The notes: a model not told the origin generated them from the sequence alone. DNA of 64,000 nucleotides from Pseudomonas mosselii (GCF_003205295.1 NZ_QJRP01000010.1:1-64000); one strand, 5' to 3'; shown: positions 52,321-63,111, counted from the first letter of the stretch. Translations and numbers: made by a program.

Positions 52321-53667
52321 ATGAACAAGCCACAATCCGCTGTCGGCAACTGCCTCGATGTCCAATCCCTCATCAATGACCAACCGCTGTCGCGCTATCA
52401 ATGGCGGGTGGTGATCCTGTGCTTCCTGATCGTCTTCCTTGATGGCCTGGACACTGCCGCCATGGGCTTCATCGCCCCGGCGCTGTCGCAGGAATGGGGC
52501 ATCGACCGCGCCAGCCTCGGCCCGGTGATGAGCGCCGCGTTGATCGGCATGGTGTTCGGCGCCCTCGGCTCCGGGCCGCTGGCCGACCGCTTCGGGCGCA
52601 AGGGCGTGCTGGTGGGGGCGGTGCTGGTGTTCGGCGGTTTCAGCCTGGCCTCGGCCTATGCCAGCAATGTCGACCAGTTGCTGGTACTGCGCTTTCTGAC
52701 TGGCCTGGGCCTGGGGGCGGGCATGCCCAATGCCACCACCTTGCTCTCCGAGTACACCCCGGAGCGGCTCAAGTCGCTGCTGGTGACCAGCATGTTCTGT
52801 GGCTTCAACCTGGGCATGGCCGGGGGCGGGTTCATCTCGGCCAAGCTGATCCCGGCCTACGGCTGGCACAGCCTGCTGGTGATCGGCGGGGTGCTGCCGT
52901 TGCTGCTGGCGCTGGTGCTGCTGGTCTGGCTGCCGGAGTCGGCGCGGTTCCTGGTGGTGCGCAACCGCGGCACCGAGAAGGTGCGCCGGACCCTGGCGCC
53001 GATCGCCCCGGCGCTGGTGGCCCAGGCCGCGAGCTTCAGTGTGCCGGAGCAGAAGGCGGTGGCGGCGCGCAACGTGTTCGCGGTGATCTTCTCGGGCACC
53101 TATGGCCTGGGCACCGTGCTGCTGTGGCTGACTTACTTCATGGGCCTGGTGATCGTCTACCTGCTGACCAGCTGGCTGCCGACCCTGATGCGTGACAGCG
53201 GCGCGAGCATGGAGCAGGCCGCATTCATTGGCGCGTTGTTCCAGTTCGGCGGCGTGCTCAGCGCGGTGGCCGTGGGCTGGGCGATGGACCGCTTCAACCC
53301 GCACAAGGTGATCGGTATCTGCTACTTGCTGGCGGGTGTGTTTGCCTATGCCGTGGGGCAGAGCCTGGGCAACATCACCGTGCTGGCCACGCTGGTGCTG
53401 GTCGCGGGTATGTGCGTGAACGGCGCGCAATCGGCCATGCCGTCGCTGGCGGCGCGGTTCTACCCGACCCAGGGGCGCGCCACCGGGGTGTCGTGGATGC
53501 TCGGAATCGGTCGCTTCGGCGCAATTCTCGGTGCCTGGAGCGGGGCGACGCTGCTGGGGTTGGGGTGGACCTTCGAGCAGGTGCTGACCGCGCTGCTGGT
53601 GCCGGCGGCGCTAGCCACCGTAGGCGTGGTGGTCAAGGGGCTGGTGAGCCATGCCGACGCGACCTGA
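52321..53667 (+). CDS. pcaK: PcaK, 4-hydroxybenzoate/protocatechuate transporter
   Basis: A 448-residue major-facilitator permease (aromatic acid:H+ symporter family) with twelve predicted helices. The DGLDTAAMGF motif in helix 1 and GPLADRFGRKGVLVG in the first cytoplasmic loop are typical. It takes up 4-hydroxybenzoate and protocatechuate and contributes to chemotaxis toward them. The start at 52321 (MNKPQSAVGN) fits the family, while the upstream frame does not. It lies between pcaR and pcaIJ and has a PcaR-type site upstream. Confidence 0.92.
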   Translation: MNKPQSAVGNCLDVQSLINDQPLSRYQWRVVILCFLIVFLDGLDTAAMGFIAPALSQEWGIDRASLGPVMSAALIGMVFGALGSGPLADRFGRKGVLVGAVLVFGGFSLASAYASNVDQLLVLRFLTGLGLGAGMPNATTLLSEYTPERLKSLLVTSMFCGFNLGMAGGGFISAKLIPAYGWHSLLVIGGVLPLLLALVLLVWLPESARFLVVRNRGTEKVRRTLAPIAPALVAQAASFSVPEQKAVAARNVFAVIFSGTYGLGTVLLWLTYFMGLVIVYLLTSWLPTLMRDSGASMEQAAFIGALFQFGGVLSAVAVGWAMDRFNPHKVIGICYLLAGVFAYAVGQSLGNITVLATLVLVAGMCVNGAQSAMPSLAARFYPTQGRATGVSWMLGIGRFGAILGAWSGATLLGLGWTFEQVLTALLVPAALATVGVVVKGLVSHADAT

Positions 53668-53705
53668 CGATGGGGGGGCGCGCATAAATAGCAGGGTAAC
53701 AAATG

Positions 53706-53739
53706 GTTCGATAATCGCACAAAAGTGCGATTATCGGAT
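53706..53739. promoter_or_regulatory. Paired PcaR operators upstream of pcaIJF
   Basis: GTTCGATAATCGCAC (53706-53720, exact) faces an inverted copy GTGCGATTATCGGAT (53725-53739, two mismatches) with four bases between. The pcaI ATG is 97 bp downstream. Published work on P. putida pcaIJ placed such sites over the -35/-10 region (from memory). Confidence 0.8.
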
Positions 53740-53835
53740 TGTAACAACCCCGGCAGCCTCCGTAATCTGGGTCCATCGCAGCGACGCCATGGCCCGCTGC
53801 TCACTGACTCGACTCGACCTGACCAGGAGTCTCCA

Positions 53836-54696
53836 ATGGCAGCAATCCTCTCGCTTCACGAGGCCGTGAAGCAGTTCATCCAGGATGGCGACAGCGTCGC
53901 CCTCGAAGGCTTCACCCATCTGATCCCGACGGCGGCCGGTCACGAGATCATCCGCCAGGGCAAGCGCGACCTGACCTTGGTGCGCATGACCCCGGACCTG
54001 ATCTACGACCAGCTGATCGGTGCCGGTTGCGCGCGCAAGCTGATCTTCTCCTGGGGCGGCAACCCCGGCGTCGGTTCGCTGCATCGGCTGCGCGACGCGG
54101 TGGAGAAGCAGTGGCCGCACGCCATCGAGATCGAGGAACACAGCCACGCCGACCTGGCCAACGCCTATGTCGCCGGCGCCTCCGGCCTGCCGTTCGCGGT
54201 GCTGCGTGCTTACGCCGGCTCCGACCTGCCCAAGGTCAATCCGCTGATCAAGAGCGTCACCTGCCCGTTCACCGGCGAAGTGCTTGCCGCCGTGCCGTCG
54301 GTGCGCCCGGACGTCACCGTGATCCATGCGCAGAAGGCCGACCGCAAGGGCAACGTGCTGCTGTGGGGCATCCTCGGCGTGCAGAAGGAGGCGGCCCTGG
54401 CGGCCAAGCGCTGCATCGTCACCGTCGAGGAGATCGTCGATGAGCTGAATGCGCCGATGAACGCCTGCGTCCTGCCGGCCTGGGCGCTCAGCGCGGTGTG
54501 CCTGGTGCCCGGCGGCGCCCACCCGTCCTACGCCCACGGCTACTACGAGCGCGACAACCGCTTCTACCAGGCCTGGGACCCGATCGCCCGCAACCGTGAG
54601 TCGTTCACCGCCTGGGTCGACACCTTCATCCGTGGCACCCGGGACTTCCCCGAATTCCAGGCCAAGCTGGCCAGCACCGCGGAGGCCGCGCAATGA
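53836..54696 (+). CDS. pcaI: 3-oxoadipate CoA-transferase subunit A
   Basis: A 286-residue alpha subunit of the succinyl-CoA:3-oxoadipate CoA-transferase, which activates beta-ketoadipate. Class-I CoA-transferase A motifs include DGDSVALEGFTHLIPTAAGHE near the N-terminus and FSWGGNPGVGSLHRL. At 286 residues it is longer than the roughly 230 residues I recall for many pcaI products, closer to a GctA/CatI-like form. CAGGAG lies seven bases before the ATG. It overlaps pcaJ by four bases (ATGA). Confidence 0.92.
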   Translation: MAAILSLHEAVKQFIQDGDSVALEGFTHLIPTAAGHEIIRQGKRDLTLVRMTPDLIYDQLIGAGCARKLIFSWGGNPGVGSLHRLRDAVEKQWPHAIEIEEHSHADLANAYVAGASGLPFAVLRAYAGSDLPKVNPLIKSVTCPFTGEVLAAVPSVRPDVTVIHAQKADRKGNVLLWGILGVQKEAALAAKRCIVTVEEIVDELNAPMNACVLPAWALSAVCLVPGGAHPSYAHGYYERDNRFYQAWDPIARNRESFTAWVDTFIRGTRDFPEFQAKLASTAEAAQ

Positions 54697-55471
54697 GCTA
54701 CTCCACTTCCGAAATGATGACCGTCGCGGCGGCCCGTCGCCTGCGCAACGGTGCCGTGTGCTTCGTCGGCATCGGCCTGCCGTCCAAGGCCGCCAACCTG
54801 GCACGCCTGACCTCGTCGCCCGATGTCGTGTTGATCTACGAGTCCGGCCCGATCGGCGCCAAGCCGAGTGTGTTGCCGCTGTCCATCGGTGACGGCGAGC
54901 TGGCCGAGACCGCCGACACCGTGGTGCCGACCGGCGAGATCTTCCGCTACTGGCTGCAGGGCGGGCGCATCGACGTCGGTTTCCTCGGCGCGGCCCAGGT
55001 CGACCGCTTCGGTAACATCAACACCACGGTGGTCGGCGACTACCACGCGCCGAAGACTCGCTTGCCGGGCGCCGGCGGTGCACCGGAGATCGCCGGTTCC
55101 GCCAAGCAGGTGTTGATCATCCTCAAGCAGTCGCCGCGCGCCTTCGTCGACAAGCTCGACTTCATCACCTCGGTCGGCCACGGCGAAGGCGGCGACTCGC
55201 GCAAGCGCCTTGGCCTGCCCGGCGAGGGGCCGGTCGGCATCATCACCGACCTGTGCATCCTGGAGCCGGAAGCGGGCACCCATGAATTCGTGGTCACATC
55301 GATCCACCCGGGCGTGACTCGCGAGCAGATCGTTGCCGCCACCGGGTGGGCGATCCGCTTCGCCGACGACGTGCAGCAGACCGCGGCACCCAGCGATGTC
55401 GAGCTGTCCGCCCTGCGCGACCTCGAAGCGCGCACCGCCGCCGCCCATGGCCAGACGGCAGGAGAAGCCTG

Positions 55472-55472
<1 letters not shown>
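54693..55472 (+). CDS. pcaJ: 3-oxoadipate CoA-transferase subunit B
   Basis: A 259-residue beta subunit of the same transferase, with the catalytic Glu in the [10 protein letters not shown] block (about 50-59), then [16 protein letters not shown] and [15 protein letters not shown]. It is coupled to pcaI by overlap and to pcaF by a one-base TGATG overlap, so the three enzymes converting beta-ketoadipate to acetyl-CoA and succinyl-CoA are made together. Confidence 0.93.
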
Positions 55473-56674
<1,202 letters not shown>

Positions 56675-56680
56675 TCGGTG

Positions 56681-56761
56681 CCGGCCTCTTCGCGGGTAAA
56701 CCCGCTCCCACAGGGAACCACGTACCTCCTGTGGGAGCGGGTTTACCCGCGAAGAGGCCGG
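56681..56761. repeat. Perfect REP pair (GCGGGTAAACCCGC subtype)
   Basis: 34-bp arms are perfect inverted repeats, starting CCGGCCTCTTCGCGGGTAAA and ending with its complement, around a 13-base spacer. The same subtype recurs at 63223-63316. It separates pcaIJF from pcaTBDC. Confidence 0.95.
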
Positions 56762-56860
56762 ATCGGTAAGACACGAGGCTAATGGTCAATGCTGTGGCGG
56801 AACGAGATTGTTACTGGGTATGTCTAGACTTTGCAGTGACCTCCCAGGAGTAAAAACACC

Positions 56861-58150
56861 ATGACTTCCAGCTATTACACCGGCGAAGAACGCAGCAAGC
56901 GGATCTTCGCCATCGTCGGCGCCTCGTCGGGCAACCTGGTCGAATGGTTCGACTTCTATGTCTATGCCTTCTGCGCGATCTACTTCGCCCCGGCCTTCTT
57001 CCCCTCCGACGACCCCACGGTGCAGTTGCTCAACACCGCCGGTGTGTTCGCCGCAGGCTTCCTGATGCGCCCCATCGGTGGCTGGATCTTCGGCCGCCTG
57101 GCCGACCGCCACGGGCGCAAGAATTCGCTGATGATCTCGGTGCTGATGATGTGCGGCGGTTCGCTGATCATCGCCTGCCTGCCCACCTACGCCAGCATCG
57201 GCGCCTGGGCGCCGGCGCTGCTGCTCCTGGCGCGGCTGATCCAGGGCCTGTCGGTGGGCGGCGAGTACGGCACCACCGCCACTTACATGAGCGAAGTGGC
57301 CTTGCGCGGCCAGCGCGGCTTCTTCGCCTCGTTCCAGTACGTCACCCTGATCGGCGGGCAGTTGTTGGCGGTGCTGGTGGTGGTGATCCTGCAGCAATTG
57401 CTGAGCGAGGATGAGCTGCGCGCGTATGGCTGGCGCATCCCGTTCGTGGTCGGCGCCATCGCTGCGCTGATCTCGCTGATGCTGCGTCGCTCGCTGAAGG
57501 AGACCAGCAGCGCCGAGACCCGCCAGGACAAGGAGGCCGGCACCATCCGCGGCCTGTTCCGCAACCATGCCGCCGCCTTTGTCACGGTATTGGGCTACAC
57601 CGCCGGTGGCTCGCTGATCTTCTACACCTTCACCACCTACATGCAGAAGTATCTGGTCAACACCGCCGGCATGAACGCAAAGAGCGCCAGTTTCGTGATG
57701 ACCGGCGCGCTGTTCCTGTTCATGATCCTGCAGCCGGTGTTCGGCATGCTCTCCGACCGCATTGGCCGGCGCAATTCGATGTTGCTGTTTGGCGCCCTTG
57801 GGACGCTCTTCACCGTGCCGCTGCTGATGGCGCTGAAGACCGTGAGCAGCCCGTTCATGGCCTTCGTGCTGGTGAGCCTGGCGCTGTGCATCGTCAGCTT
57901 CTACACCTCCATCAGCGGCCTGGTGAAGGCCGAGATGTTCCCCCCGCAGGTCCGTGCGTTGGGGGTGGGCCTGGCCTACGCGGTGGCCAACGCGGTGTTC
58001 GGAGGTTCCGCCGAATACGTGGCACTGGGCTTGAAAACCTTGGGGATGGAGAACACCTTCTACTGGTACGTGACCGCCATGATGGCAGTGGCCTTCCTGT
58101 TCAGCTTGCGCCTGCCCAAGCAGGCGGCCTACCTGCACCATGATCATTAA
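56861..58150 (+). CDS. pcaT: PcaT, dicarboxylate (beta-ketoadipate) permease
   Basis: A 429-residue MFS permease of the metabolite:H+ symporter subfamily. Family signatures are [13 protein letters not shown] in helix 1, [14 protein letters not shown], and [12 protein letters not shown]. It imports beta-ketoadipate, allowing growth on it. CAGGAG lies ten bases before the ATG. It begins the pcaTBDC gene group after a REP element. No PcaR-type site was found in the 186 bp to pcaF. Confidence 0.92.
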   Translation: MTSSYYTGEERSKRIFAIVGASSGNLVEWFDFYVYAFCAIYFAPAFFPSDDPTVQLLNTAGVFAAGFLMRPIGGWIFGRLADRHGRKNSLMISVLMMCGGSLIIACLPTYASIGAWAPALLLLARLIQGLSVGGEYGTTATYMSEVALRGQRGFFASFQYVTLIGGQLLAVLVVVILQQLLSEDELRAYGWRIPFVVGAIAALISLMLRRSLKETSSAETRQDKEAGTIRGLFRNHAAAFVTVLGYTAGGSLIFYTFTTYMQKYLVNTAGMNAKSASFVMTGALFLFMILQPVFGMLSDRIGRRNSMLLFGALGTLFTVPLLMALKTVSSPFMAFVLVSLALCIVSFYTSISGLVKAEMFPPQVRALGVGLAYAVANAVFGGSAEYVALGLKTLGMENTFYWYVTAMMAVAFLFSLRLPKQAAYLHHDH

Positions 58151-58159
58151 GGACGTTGC

Positions 58160-59512
58160 ATGAGCAACCAACTGTTCGATGCCTACTTCACCGCGCCGGC
58201 CATGCGCGAGATCTTCTCCGACCGTGGCCGGCTGCAGGGTATGCTCGATTTCGAGGCCGCCCTGGCCCGCGCCGAGGCAGGCGCAGGGTTGGTGCCGCAC
58301 ACCGCGGTGAGCGCCATCGAGGCGGCCTGCAAGGCCGAGCGCTATGACGTGCGTGCCTTGGCCGATGCCATCGCCATTGCCGGCAACTCGGCGATTCCGC
58401 TGGTCAAGGCCCTGGGCAAGGTGGTCGCCAGCGGCGTGCCCGAGGCCGAGCGCTACGTGCACCTGGGCGCAACCAGTCAGGATGCGATGGACAGCGGCCT
58501 GGTGCTGCAACTGCGTGAAGCCCTGGCGCTGATCGACCGCGACCTCGGCAAGCTGGCCGACACCCTGGCCCGCCAGGCGCTGCAGCATGCCGACACGCCG
58601 CTGGTGGGGCGTACCTGGCTGCAGCATGCGACGCCAGTGACGCTGGGGATGAAGCTGGCCGGTGTACTTGGCGCCCTGACCCGTCATCGCCAGCGCCTCA
58701 AGGAACTGCGCCCGCGCCTGCTGGTGCTGCAGTTCGGCGGCGCCTCCGGCAGCCTGGCGGCGCTGGGCAGCAAGGCCTTGCCGGTGGCCGAGGCCCTGGC
58801 CGCGCAGTTGAAGCTGTCCTTGCCCGAACAGCCGTGGCACACCCAGCGGGACCGCCTGGTGGAGTTCGCCTCGGTACTGGGCCTGGTCGCCGGCAGCCTG
58901 GGCAAGTTCGGCCGGGATGTCAGCCTGCTGATGCAGACCGAAGCGGGCGAGTTGTTCGAACCCGGCGCGCCGGGCAAGGGCGGATCCTCGACCATGCCGC
59001 ACAAGCGCAACCCGGTGGGCGCGGCGGTGCTGATCGGTGCCGCCACCCGCGTGCCGGGGCTGGTCTCGACCTTGTTCACCGCGATGCCCCAGGAGCACGA
59101 GCGCAGCCTCGGCCTGTGGCATGCCGAATGGGAAACACTGCCGGAAATCTGCTGCCTGGTCTCCGGCGCCCTGCGCCAGGCCCAGCTGATAGCCGAGGGC
59201 ATGGAGGTGGACGCCGCACGCATGCGCCGCAACCTGGACCTGACCCAGGGCCTGGTGCTGGCCGAGGCGGTCAGTATCGTGCTCGCCCAGCGCCTGGGGC
59301 GCGAGCGTGCCCATCACCTGCTGGAGCAATGCTGCCAGCGCGCCGTGGCCGAGGGGCGTCATTTGCGTGCCGTGCTGGGCGACGAGCCGCAGGTCAGCGG
59401 CGAACTGTCCGCCGACGAACTCGACCGCCTGCTCGACCCGGCCCATTACCTCGGCCAGGCCCGCGTCTGGGTGGCGCGCGCCGTGGCCGAACATCAACGA
59501 TTCACTGCCTGA
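58160..59512 (+). CDS. pcaB: 3-carboxy-cis,cis-muconate cycloisomerase
   Basis: A 450-residue member of the fumarase/aspartase superfamily, converting 3-carboxymuconate to 4-carboxymuconolactone. The signature GGSSTMPHKRNPVGA (about 275-289) and the upstream TSQDAMDSGL are visible. AAGGA precedes the ATG by seven bases, nine bases after pcaT. It shares the operon with pcaD and pcaC. Confidence 0.95.
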   Translation: MSNQLFDAYFTAPAMREIFSDRGRLQGMLDFEAALARAEAGAGLVPHTAVSAIEAACKAERYDVRALADAIAIAGNSAIPLVKALGKVVASGVPEAERYVHLGATSQDAMDSGLVLQLREALALIDRDLGKLADTLARQALQHADTPLVGRTWLQHATPVTLGMKLAGVLGALTRHRQRLKELRPRLLVLQFGGASGSLAALGSKALPVAEALAAQLKLSLPEQPWHTQRDRLVEFASVLGLVAGSLGKFGRDVSLLMQTEAGELFEPGAPGKGGSSTMPHKRNPVGAAVLIGAATRVPGLVSTLFTAMPQEHERSLGLWHAEWETLPEICCLVSGALRQAQLIAEGMEVDAARMRRNLDLTQGLVLAEAVSIVLAQRLGRERAHHLLEQCCQRAVAEGRHLRAVLGDEPQVSGELSADELDRLLDPAHYLGQARVWVARAVAEHQRFTA

Positions 59513-59524
59513 AGGGAGACCGCT

Positions 59525-60316
59525 GTGGCGCACCTGCAACTGGCCGATGGCGCATTGCATTACCAACTCGACGGTCCGGACGATGCGCCGGTGCTGGTCC
59601 TGTCCAACTCGCTGGGTACCGACCTGCACATGTGGGATGCGCAGATCCCGGCCTGGGCCGAACATTTTCGTGTGCTGCGCTACGACACCCGGGGGCATGG
59701 CGGTTCGCTGGTCACCGAAGGCCCCTACAGCATCGAGCAGTTGGGTGGCGATGTGCTGGCCCTGCTTGATGCCCTGGATATCGAAAAGGCCCACTTCATC
59801 GGCCTGTCCATGGGCGGCCTGATCGGTCAGTGGCTGGGCATCAACGCAGGCAGCCGCCTGCTCAGCCTGGCGCTGTGCAACACGGCGGCGAAGATCGCCA
59901 GTGACGAAGTCTGGAACACCCGCATCGACACCGTGCTCGCGGGGGGCCGGCAGGCCATGGCCGATTTGCGCGATGCCTCCATCGCCCGCTGGTTCACCCC
60001 GGCGTTCGCCGCCGCCGAACCGGAGCGTACCCTGCGCATCTGCCAGATGCTGGCGCAGACCTCGCCGGAGGGCTACGCGGCCAATTGCGCCGCGGTGCGC
60101 GATGCCGATTTCCGTGACCAGCTCAACCATATCCAGGTGCCGACCCTGATTGTCGCCGGTAGCGCCGATGCGGTGACCACCCCCGAGCACGGTCGCTTCA
60201 TGCAGGCCGGCATCCTCGGCGCCGAGTACGTCGAGTTCGCGGCGGCGCACCTGTCCAATGTCGAGATCGGCGCGCCGTTCAGCCGCCGTGTGCTCGACTT
60301 CCTGTCGAGCCGTTGA
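59525..60316 (+). CDS. pcaD: 3-oxoadipate enol-lactonase
   Basis: A 263-residue alpha/beta hydrolase that opens the enol-lactone to beta-ketoadipate. It begins with GTG at 59525 behind GGGAGA. The nucleophile elbow is GLSMGGLIGQW (about 93-103). The acid is in the GSADAVTTPEHG region and the catalytic His in AAHLSNVE. It is separate from pcaC here, rather than a PcaL-type fusion. Confidence 0.95.
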   Translation: MAHLQLADGALHYQLDGPDDAPVLVLSNSLGTDLHMWDAQIPAWAEHFRVLRYDTRGHGGSLVTEGPYSIEQLGGDVLALLDALDIEKAHFIGLSMGGLIGQWLGINAGSRLLSLALCNTAAKIASDEVWNTRIDTVLAGGRQAMADLRDASIARWFTPAFAAAEPERTLRICQMLAQTSPEGYAANCAAVRDADFRDQLNHIQVPTLIVAGSADAVTTPEHGRFMQAGILGAEYVEFAAAHLSNVEIGAPFSRRVLDFLSSR

Positions 60317-60326
60317 GGAGAACACC

Positions 60327-60728
60327 GTGGACGAGAAACAACGCTACGAGGCGGGCATGCAGGTACGCCGTGCGGTGCTGGGCGACGCCCATGTCGACCG
60401 CAGCCTGGAGAAGCTCAACGACTTCAACGGCGAGTTCCAGGAGATGATCACCCGGCATGCCTGGGGCGATATCTGGACGCGCCCCGGCCTGGCGCGCCAT
60501 ACCCGCAGCCTGATCACCATCGCCATGCTGATCGGCATGAACCGCAATGAAGAGCTCAAGCTGCACCTGCGTGCCGCCGCCAACAATGGCGTGACGCGCG
60601 AGGAGATCAAGGAAGTGATCATGCAGAGCGCGATCTACTGTGGGATCCCTGCGGCCAATGCCACGTTCCACTTGGCCGAGTCGGTGTGGGATGAGTTGGG
60701 GGTGGAGTCGCGCACCCAGGTGACTTGA
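60327..60728 (+). CDS. pcaC: 4-carboxymuconolactone decarboxylase
   Basis: A 133-residue carboxymuconolactone-decarboxylase family protein, yielding the enol-lactone used by PcaD. It starts with GTG at 60327, with GAGGAG eight bases before it. The CMD block spans RSLITIAMLIGMNRNEELKLHLRAAANNGVTREEI in pieces (about 55-95), with EVIMQSAIYCGIPAAN after it. It closes the pca operon, and a REP pair follows. Confidence 0.95.
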   Translation: MDEKQRYEAGMQVRRAVLGDAHVDRSLEKLNDFNGEFQEMITRHAWGDIWTRPGLARHTRSLITIAMLIGMNRNEELKLHLRAAANNGVTREEIKEVIMQSAIYCGIPAANATFHLAESVWDELGVESRTQVT

Positions 60729-60737
60729 GAGATTGCC

Positions 60738-60913
60738 GGGGCTGCTGCGCAGCCCATCGCGACACAAGGCCGCTCCCACATGGACCGTGCTAAGCCTGAG
60801 CTTCACTCCAAACCTGCAGGCGCCAGCTCTACAAAGAAGACAGTTGCTCCCACAGGGTTTGCACAGGCCTGTGGGAGCGGCCTTGTGTCGCGATGGGGCG
60901 CGCAGCGGCCCCA
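60738..60913. repeat. REP inverted pair downstream of pcaC
   Basis: Arms ATCGCGACACAAGGCCGC and GCGGCCTTGTGTCGCGAT, plus flanking GC-rich inverted segments, occupy the gap between pcaC and the convergent Mpo1-like gene. The unit has an unusually long spacer of about 85 bp. Confidence 0.85.
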
Positions 60914-60924
60914 GAATCTCCTGG

Positions 60925-61449
60925 TCAGATCGCTGCTTTCTTGTGGCGGATGGCCACCGGCCCGGCATTGGCCTCCACGGCCTTTTTCAGCTCAGGGCAC
61001 AGGCCGGCCATGAACGCCAGCTCCGCCACCACGAACAGCGGCCCGATGATCAGCCCGCTCAGGTCATCGACGAACGCCGGCTTGCGTCCTTCATACCAAT
61101 GGCCGACGAACTGGATGATCCAGCCCACCACGAACGCCCCCAGCCCGGCGCTCAGCCACAGCCCGGTGCTCTGCACGGCCAGCGCCTGGCCGGCCCACAG
61201 GCACAGCCCCAGCAGCAGGCCCATCACCAGCCCGAAGCGCAGGTCCAGGCGCAGGTAGAACCATACCGACCAGCCCGCCAGCAGCAGGGCTGGCGACAGC
61301 CAGACGCCGGCCAGGTCCCAGCCGGGGCGCGACAGCAGGATGGTCACAGCCAGCACGATCAGCGGAATGCCGATGAAGTGGGTGGCGATGTTGCGTGGAT
61401 CGCGGTGGTAGGCCGCGTATTGACTCAGGTGCTCGACGAGGTTTTTCAT
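60925..61449 (-). CDS. Mpo1-like (DUF962) membrane protein
   Basis: A 174-residue polytopic protein of the DUF962/Mpo1 family, whose yeast member is a dioxygenase in fatty-acid alpha-oxidation. The N-terminal segment YAAYHRDPRNIATHFIGIPLIV contains the conserved H..N..H..G pattern, and a later GWIIQFVGHWYEGRKPAF adds the second His cluster. About four membrane helices are present. The strong ribosome site GGAGGAACAACA decides ATG 61449. It is divergent from the Crp/Fnr regulator. Confidence 0.87.
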   Translation of the reverse strand: MKNLVEHLSQYAAYHRDPRNIATHFIGIPLIVLAVTILLSRPGWDLAGVWLSPALLLAGWSVWFYLRLDLRFGLVMGLLLGLCLWAGQALAVQSTGLWLSAGLGAFVVGWIIQFVGHWYEGRKPAFVDDLSGLIIGPLFVVAELAFMAGLCPELKKAVEANAGPVAIRHKKAAI

Positions 61450-61541
61450 TGTTGTTCCTCCATCAGGGGTGAGCGCAGCTTGCCCCTGTTCAGTCACCGT
61501 CGTCTGTCGCCTGGCCGACAGAGTTCGTTTTGCGAGGCGCC

Positions 61542-62228
61542 ATGCACGACCCGCGTACCCAGCTGCTGCATGGCCAGTGGTTCCGGCAATTGCCCGCTAC
61601 CGTTCAGGATAGCCTGCTGGCCCTGGGCCGTGCGCGTGAGCTGGCGCCGGGGCAATGCCTGTTCCAGCGCGGCGATGCGCCCTGTGGCCTGTATGCGGTG
61701 CTGGAGGGGGCGATGCGGGTCGGCGCGGTCAGCAGCGAGGGCAAGGAGGCGTTATTGACGTTGGTCGAGTCGCCCCACTGGTTTGGCGAGATCAGCTTGT
61801 TCGATGGCCAGCCGCGTACCCACGACGCCTATGCCGAAGGGCCGACGCGCCTGCTGTGGATCCCCCAGGCGCCGCTGCTCGAGTGGCTGGCGCGCGAGCC
61901 TGTGCATTGGCGCGACCTGGCCTTGCTGATGAGCCACAAGTTGCGCTGGGTGTTCGTTGCCCTGGAGCAGCAGAGCCTGCTGGCCGCCGCGCCGCGGGTG
62001 GCCCAGCGTCTGCTGCAGATGGCCGAAGGTTACGGCGAGCGTGATGTCGCCCAGTGGCGGCTGCAGGTGTCCCAGGAACAGCTGGCCCTGATGTTGTCGC
62101 TGTCGCGCCAGACCATCAACCAAATCCTCAAGAGCCTCGAGCAGTCCGGCGTGGTGCGCCTGGGTTATGGCGAGGTGGAGATTGTCGATGCCCGGCGCCT
62201 GCGGGCGATGGGGCAGCATCCAGGCTGA
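61542..62228 (+). CDS. Crp/Fnr-family regulator
   Basis: A 228-residue protein with a cyclic-nucleotide-binding fold (about 20-135; FQRGDAPCGLYAVLEGAMRVG) and a C-terminal winged helix (VSQEQLALMLSLSRQTINQILKSLEQSGVV in segments). It lacks the N-terminal Cys cluster of Fnr. ATG 61542 is chosen over an in-frame TTG at 61530. GAGG lies only four bases away. It is divergent from the Mpo1-like gene, a likely target. Its 3' end overlaps the opposite-strand LysR gene by about 100 bp. Confidence 0.85.
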   Translation: MHDPRTQLLHGQWFRQLPATVQDSLLALGRARELAPGQCLFQRGDAPCGLYAVLEGAMRVGAVSSEGKEALLTLVESPHWFGEISLFDGQPRTHDAYAEGPTRLLWIPQAPLLEWLAREPVHWRDLALLMSHKLRWVFVALEQQSLLAAAPRVAQRLLQMAEGYGERDVAQWRLQVSQEQLALMLSLSRQTINQILKSLEQSGVVRLGYGEVEIVDARRLRAMGQHPG

Positions 62229-63111
62229 CCAGGGTATCGATCATCGCCCGCGCCGCCGGCGACAGGCGATAGCCGCTGCGGCTGATCACCCCGCAGCGCA
62301 CGCTGAGCACCTCCAGGCCCGGCGGCAGGTTGCGCCAGTGCAGGCGCACCAGGTGGCCGGCGGCCAGGTCTTCGGCCACCGCCTCCTCGCTGGCCGTGCC
62401 GATGGCGTCGCTGGCCAGTACCACGCTGCGCAGCACCGCCAGGTGCTCGGTCTGCAGGTGTGGAGTGAAGTCGCTGCGTCCACTGAGGTTGGCCAGGCGC
62501 TTGCGTACGCCCGGCGTGAGCAGCGCGCTGGCCAGGGGGTAAGCGAACAGGTCGTTGGTCGACAGGCTGTCCTTGGCCAGCAATGGGTGACCCGGGCGGC
62601 AGAAGAACAGGCCGGGGCGCGGGGTCAGCGCTTCGGTGTGGAAGTTCGGATCGGCCTCGAAGGGGCGCACGTCATCGACGAAGAACTCGATCTGCTCTCG
62701 CCGCAGCGCCTGGCCCAGGCGTTCGGCGTTGTCCACCAGCAGCGCGGTGCGGATGCCTGGGTGGCGATCGATGAACTGTTGCAGGGCCTGGGGCACCAGG
62801 CGCACGGCCAGGGCCGGGCCACTGCCGAAATGCAGTTCGCCGGCGTCGAGCTTGGTCATCTGCAGTACTTCGTTGTTCAACTGCGCGGCGCCTTGTACCA
62901 GGCGGCGGGCGTGTTGCAGTACCACCTGCCCCTCGGGGGTAGGGGGCAGTGACTTGTTGGCGCGATCGACCAAGGCGCAGCCGAAGGTCTGCTCGAGGTT
63001 CTGGATGGCGCGGCTGAAGGCGGGTTGGGTGATGCCCATGGCTTCGGCGGCGCGGACGAAACTGCGGTATTCGGTGAGGGCGATGAAATAGCGCAGTTGG
63101 CGGAGGTCCAT
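62128..63111 (-). CDS. LysR-family regulator
   Basis: A 327-residue LysR-type protein. The DNA-binding domain holds SFVRAAEAMGITQPAFSRAIQNLEQ (in segments, about 17-41). The effector domain follows. The last 35 or so residues (after SLDA) form a Pro/Arg/Gly-rich extension not usual in the family, produced because the frame runs on into the antisense of the Crp/Fnr 3' end. It is read away from the porin, with the REP pair between them. The effector is unknown. A link to aromatic uptake is possible from position. Confidence 0.88.
   Translation of the reverse strand: MDLRQLRYFIALTEYRSFVRAAEAMGITQPAFSRAIQNLEQTFGCALVDRANKSLPPTPEGQVVLQHARRLVQGAAQLNNEVLQMTKLDAGELHFGSGPALAVRLVPQALQQFIDRHPGIRTALLVDNAERLGQALRREQIEFFVDDVRPFEADPNFHTEALTPRPGLFFCRPGHPLLAKDSLSTNDLFAYPLASALLTPGVRKRLANLSGRSDFTPHLQTEHLAVLRSVVLASDAIGTASEEAVAEDLAAGHLVRLHWRNLPPGLEVLSVRCGVISRSGYRLSPAARAMIDTLVSLDAAPSPAGAGHRQSPPRHNPGAPRRTARGS

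Noticed and set aside
56786..60325. 1179-codon open frame on the minus strand
   Set aside because: It is antisense to pcaT, pcaB and pcaD, which are unmistakable. The predicted protein is Gln/His/Arg-rich with no domain.
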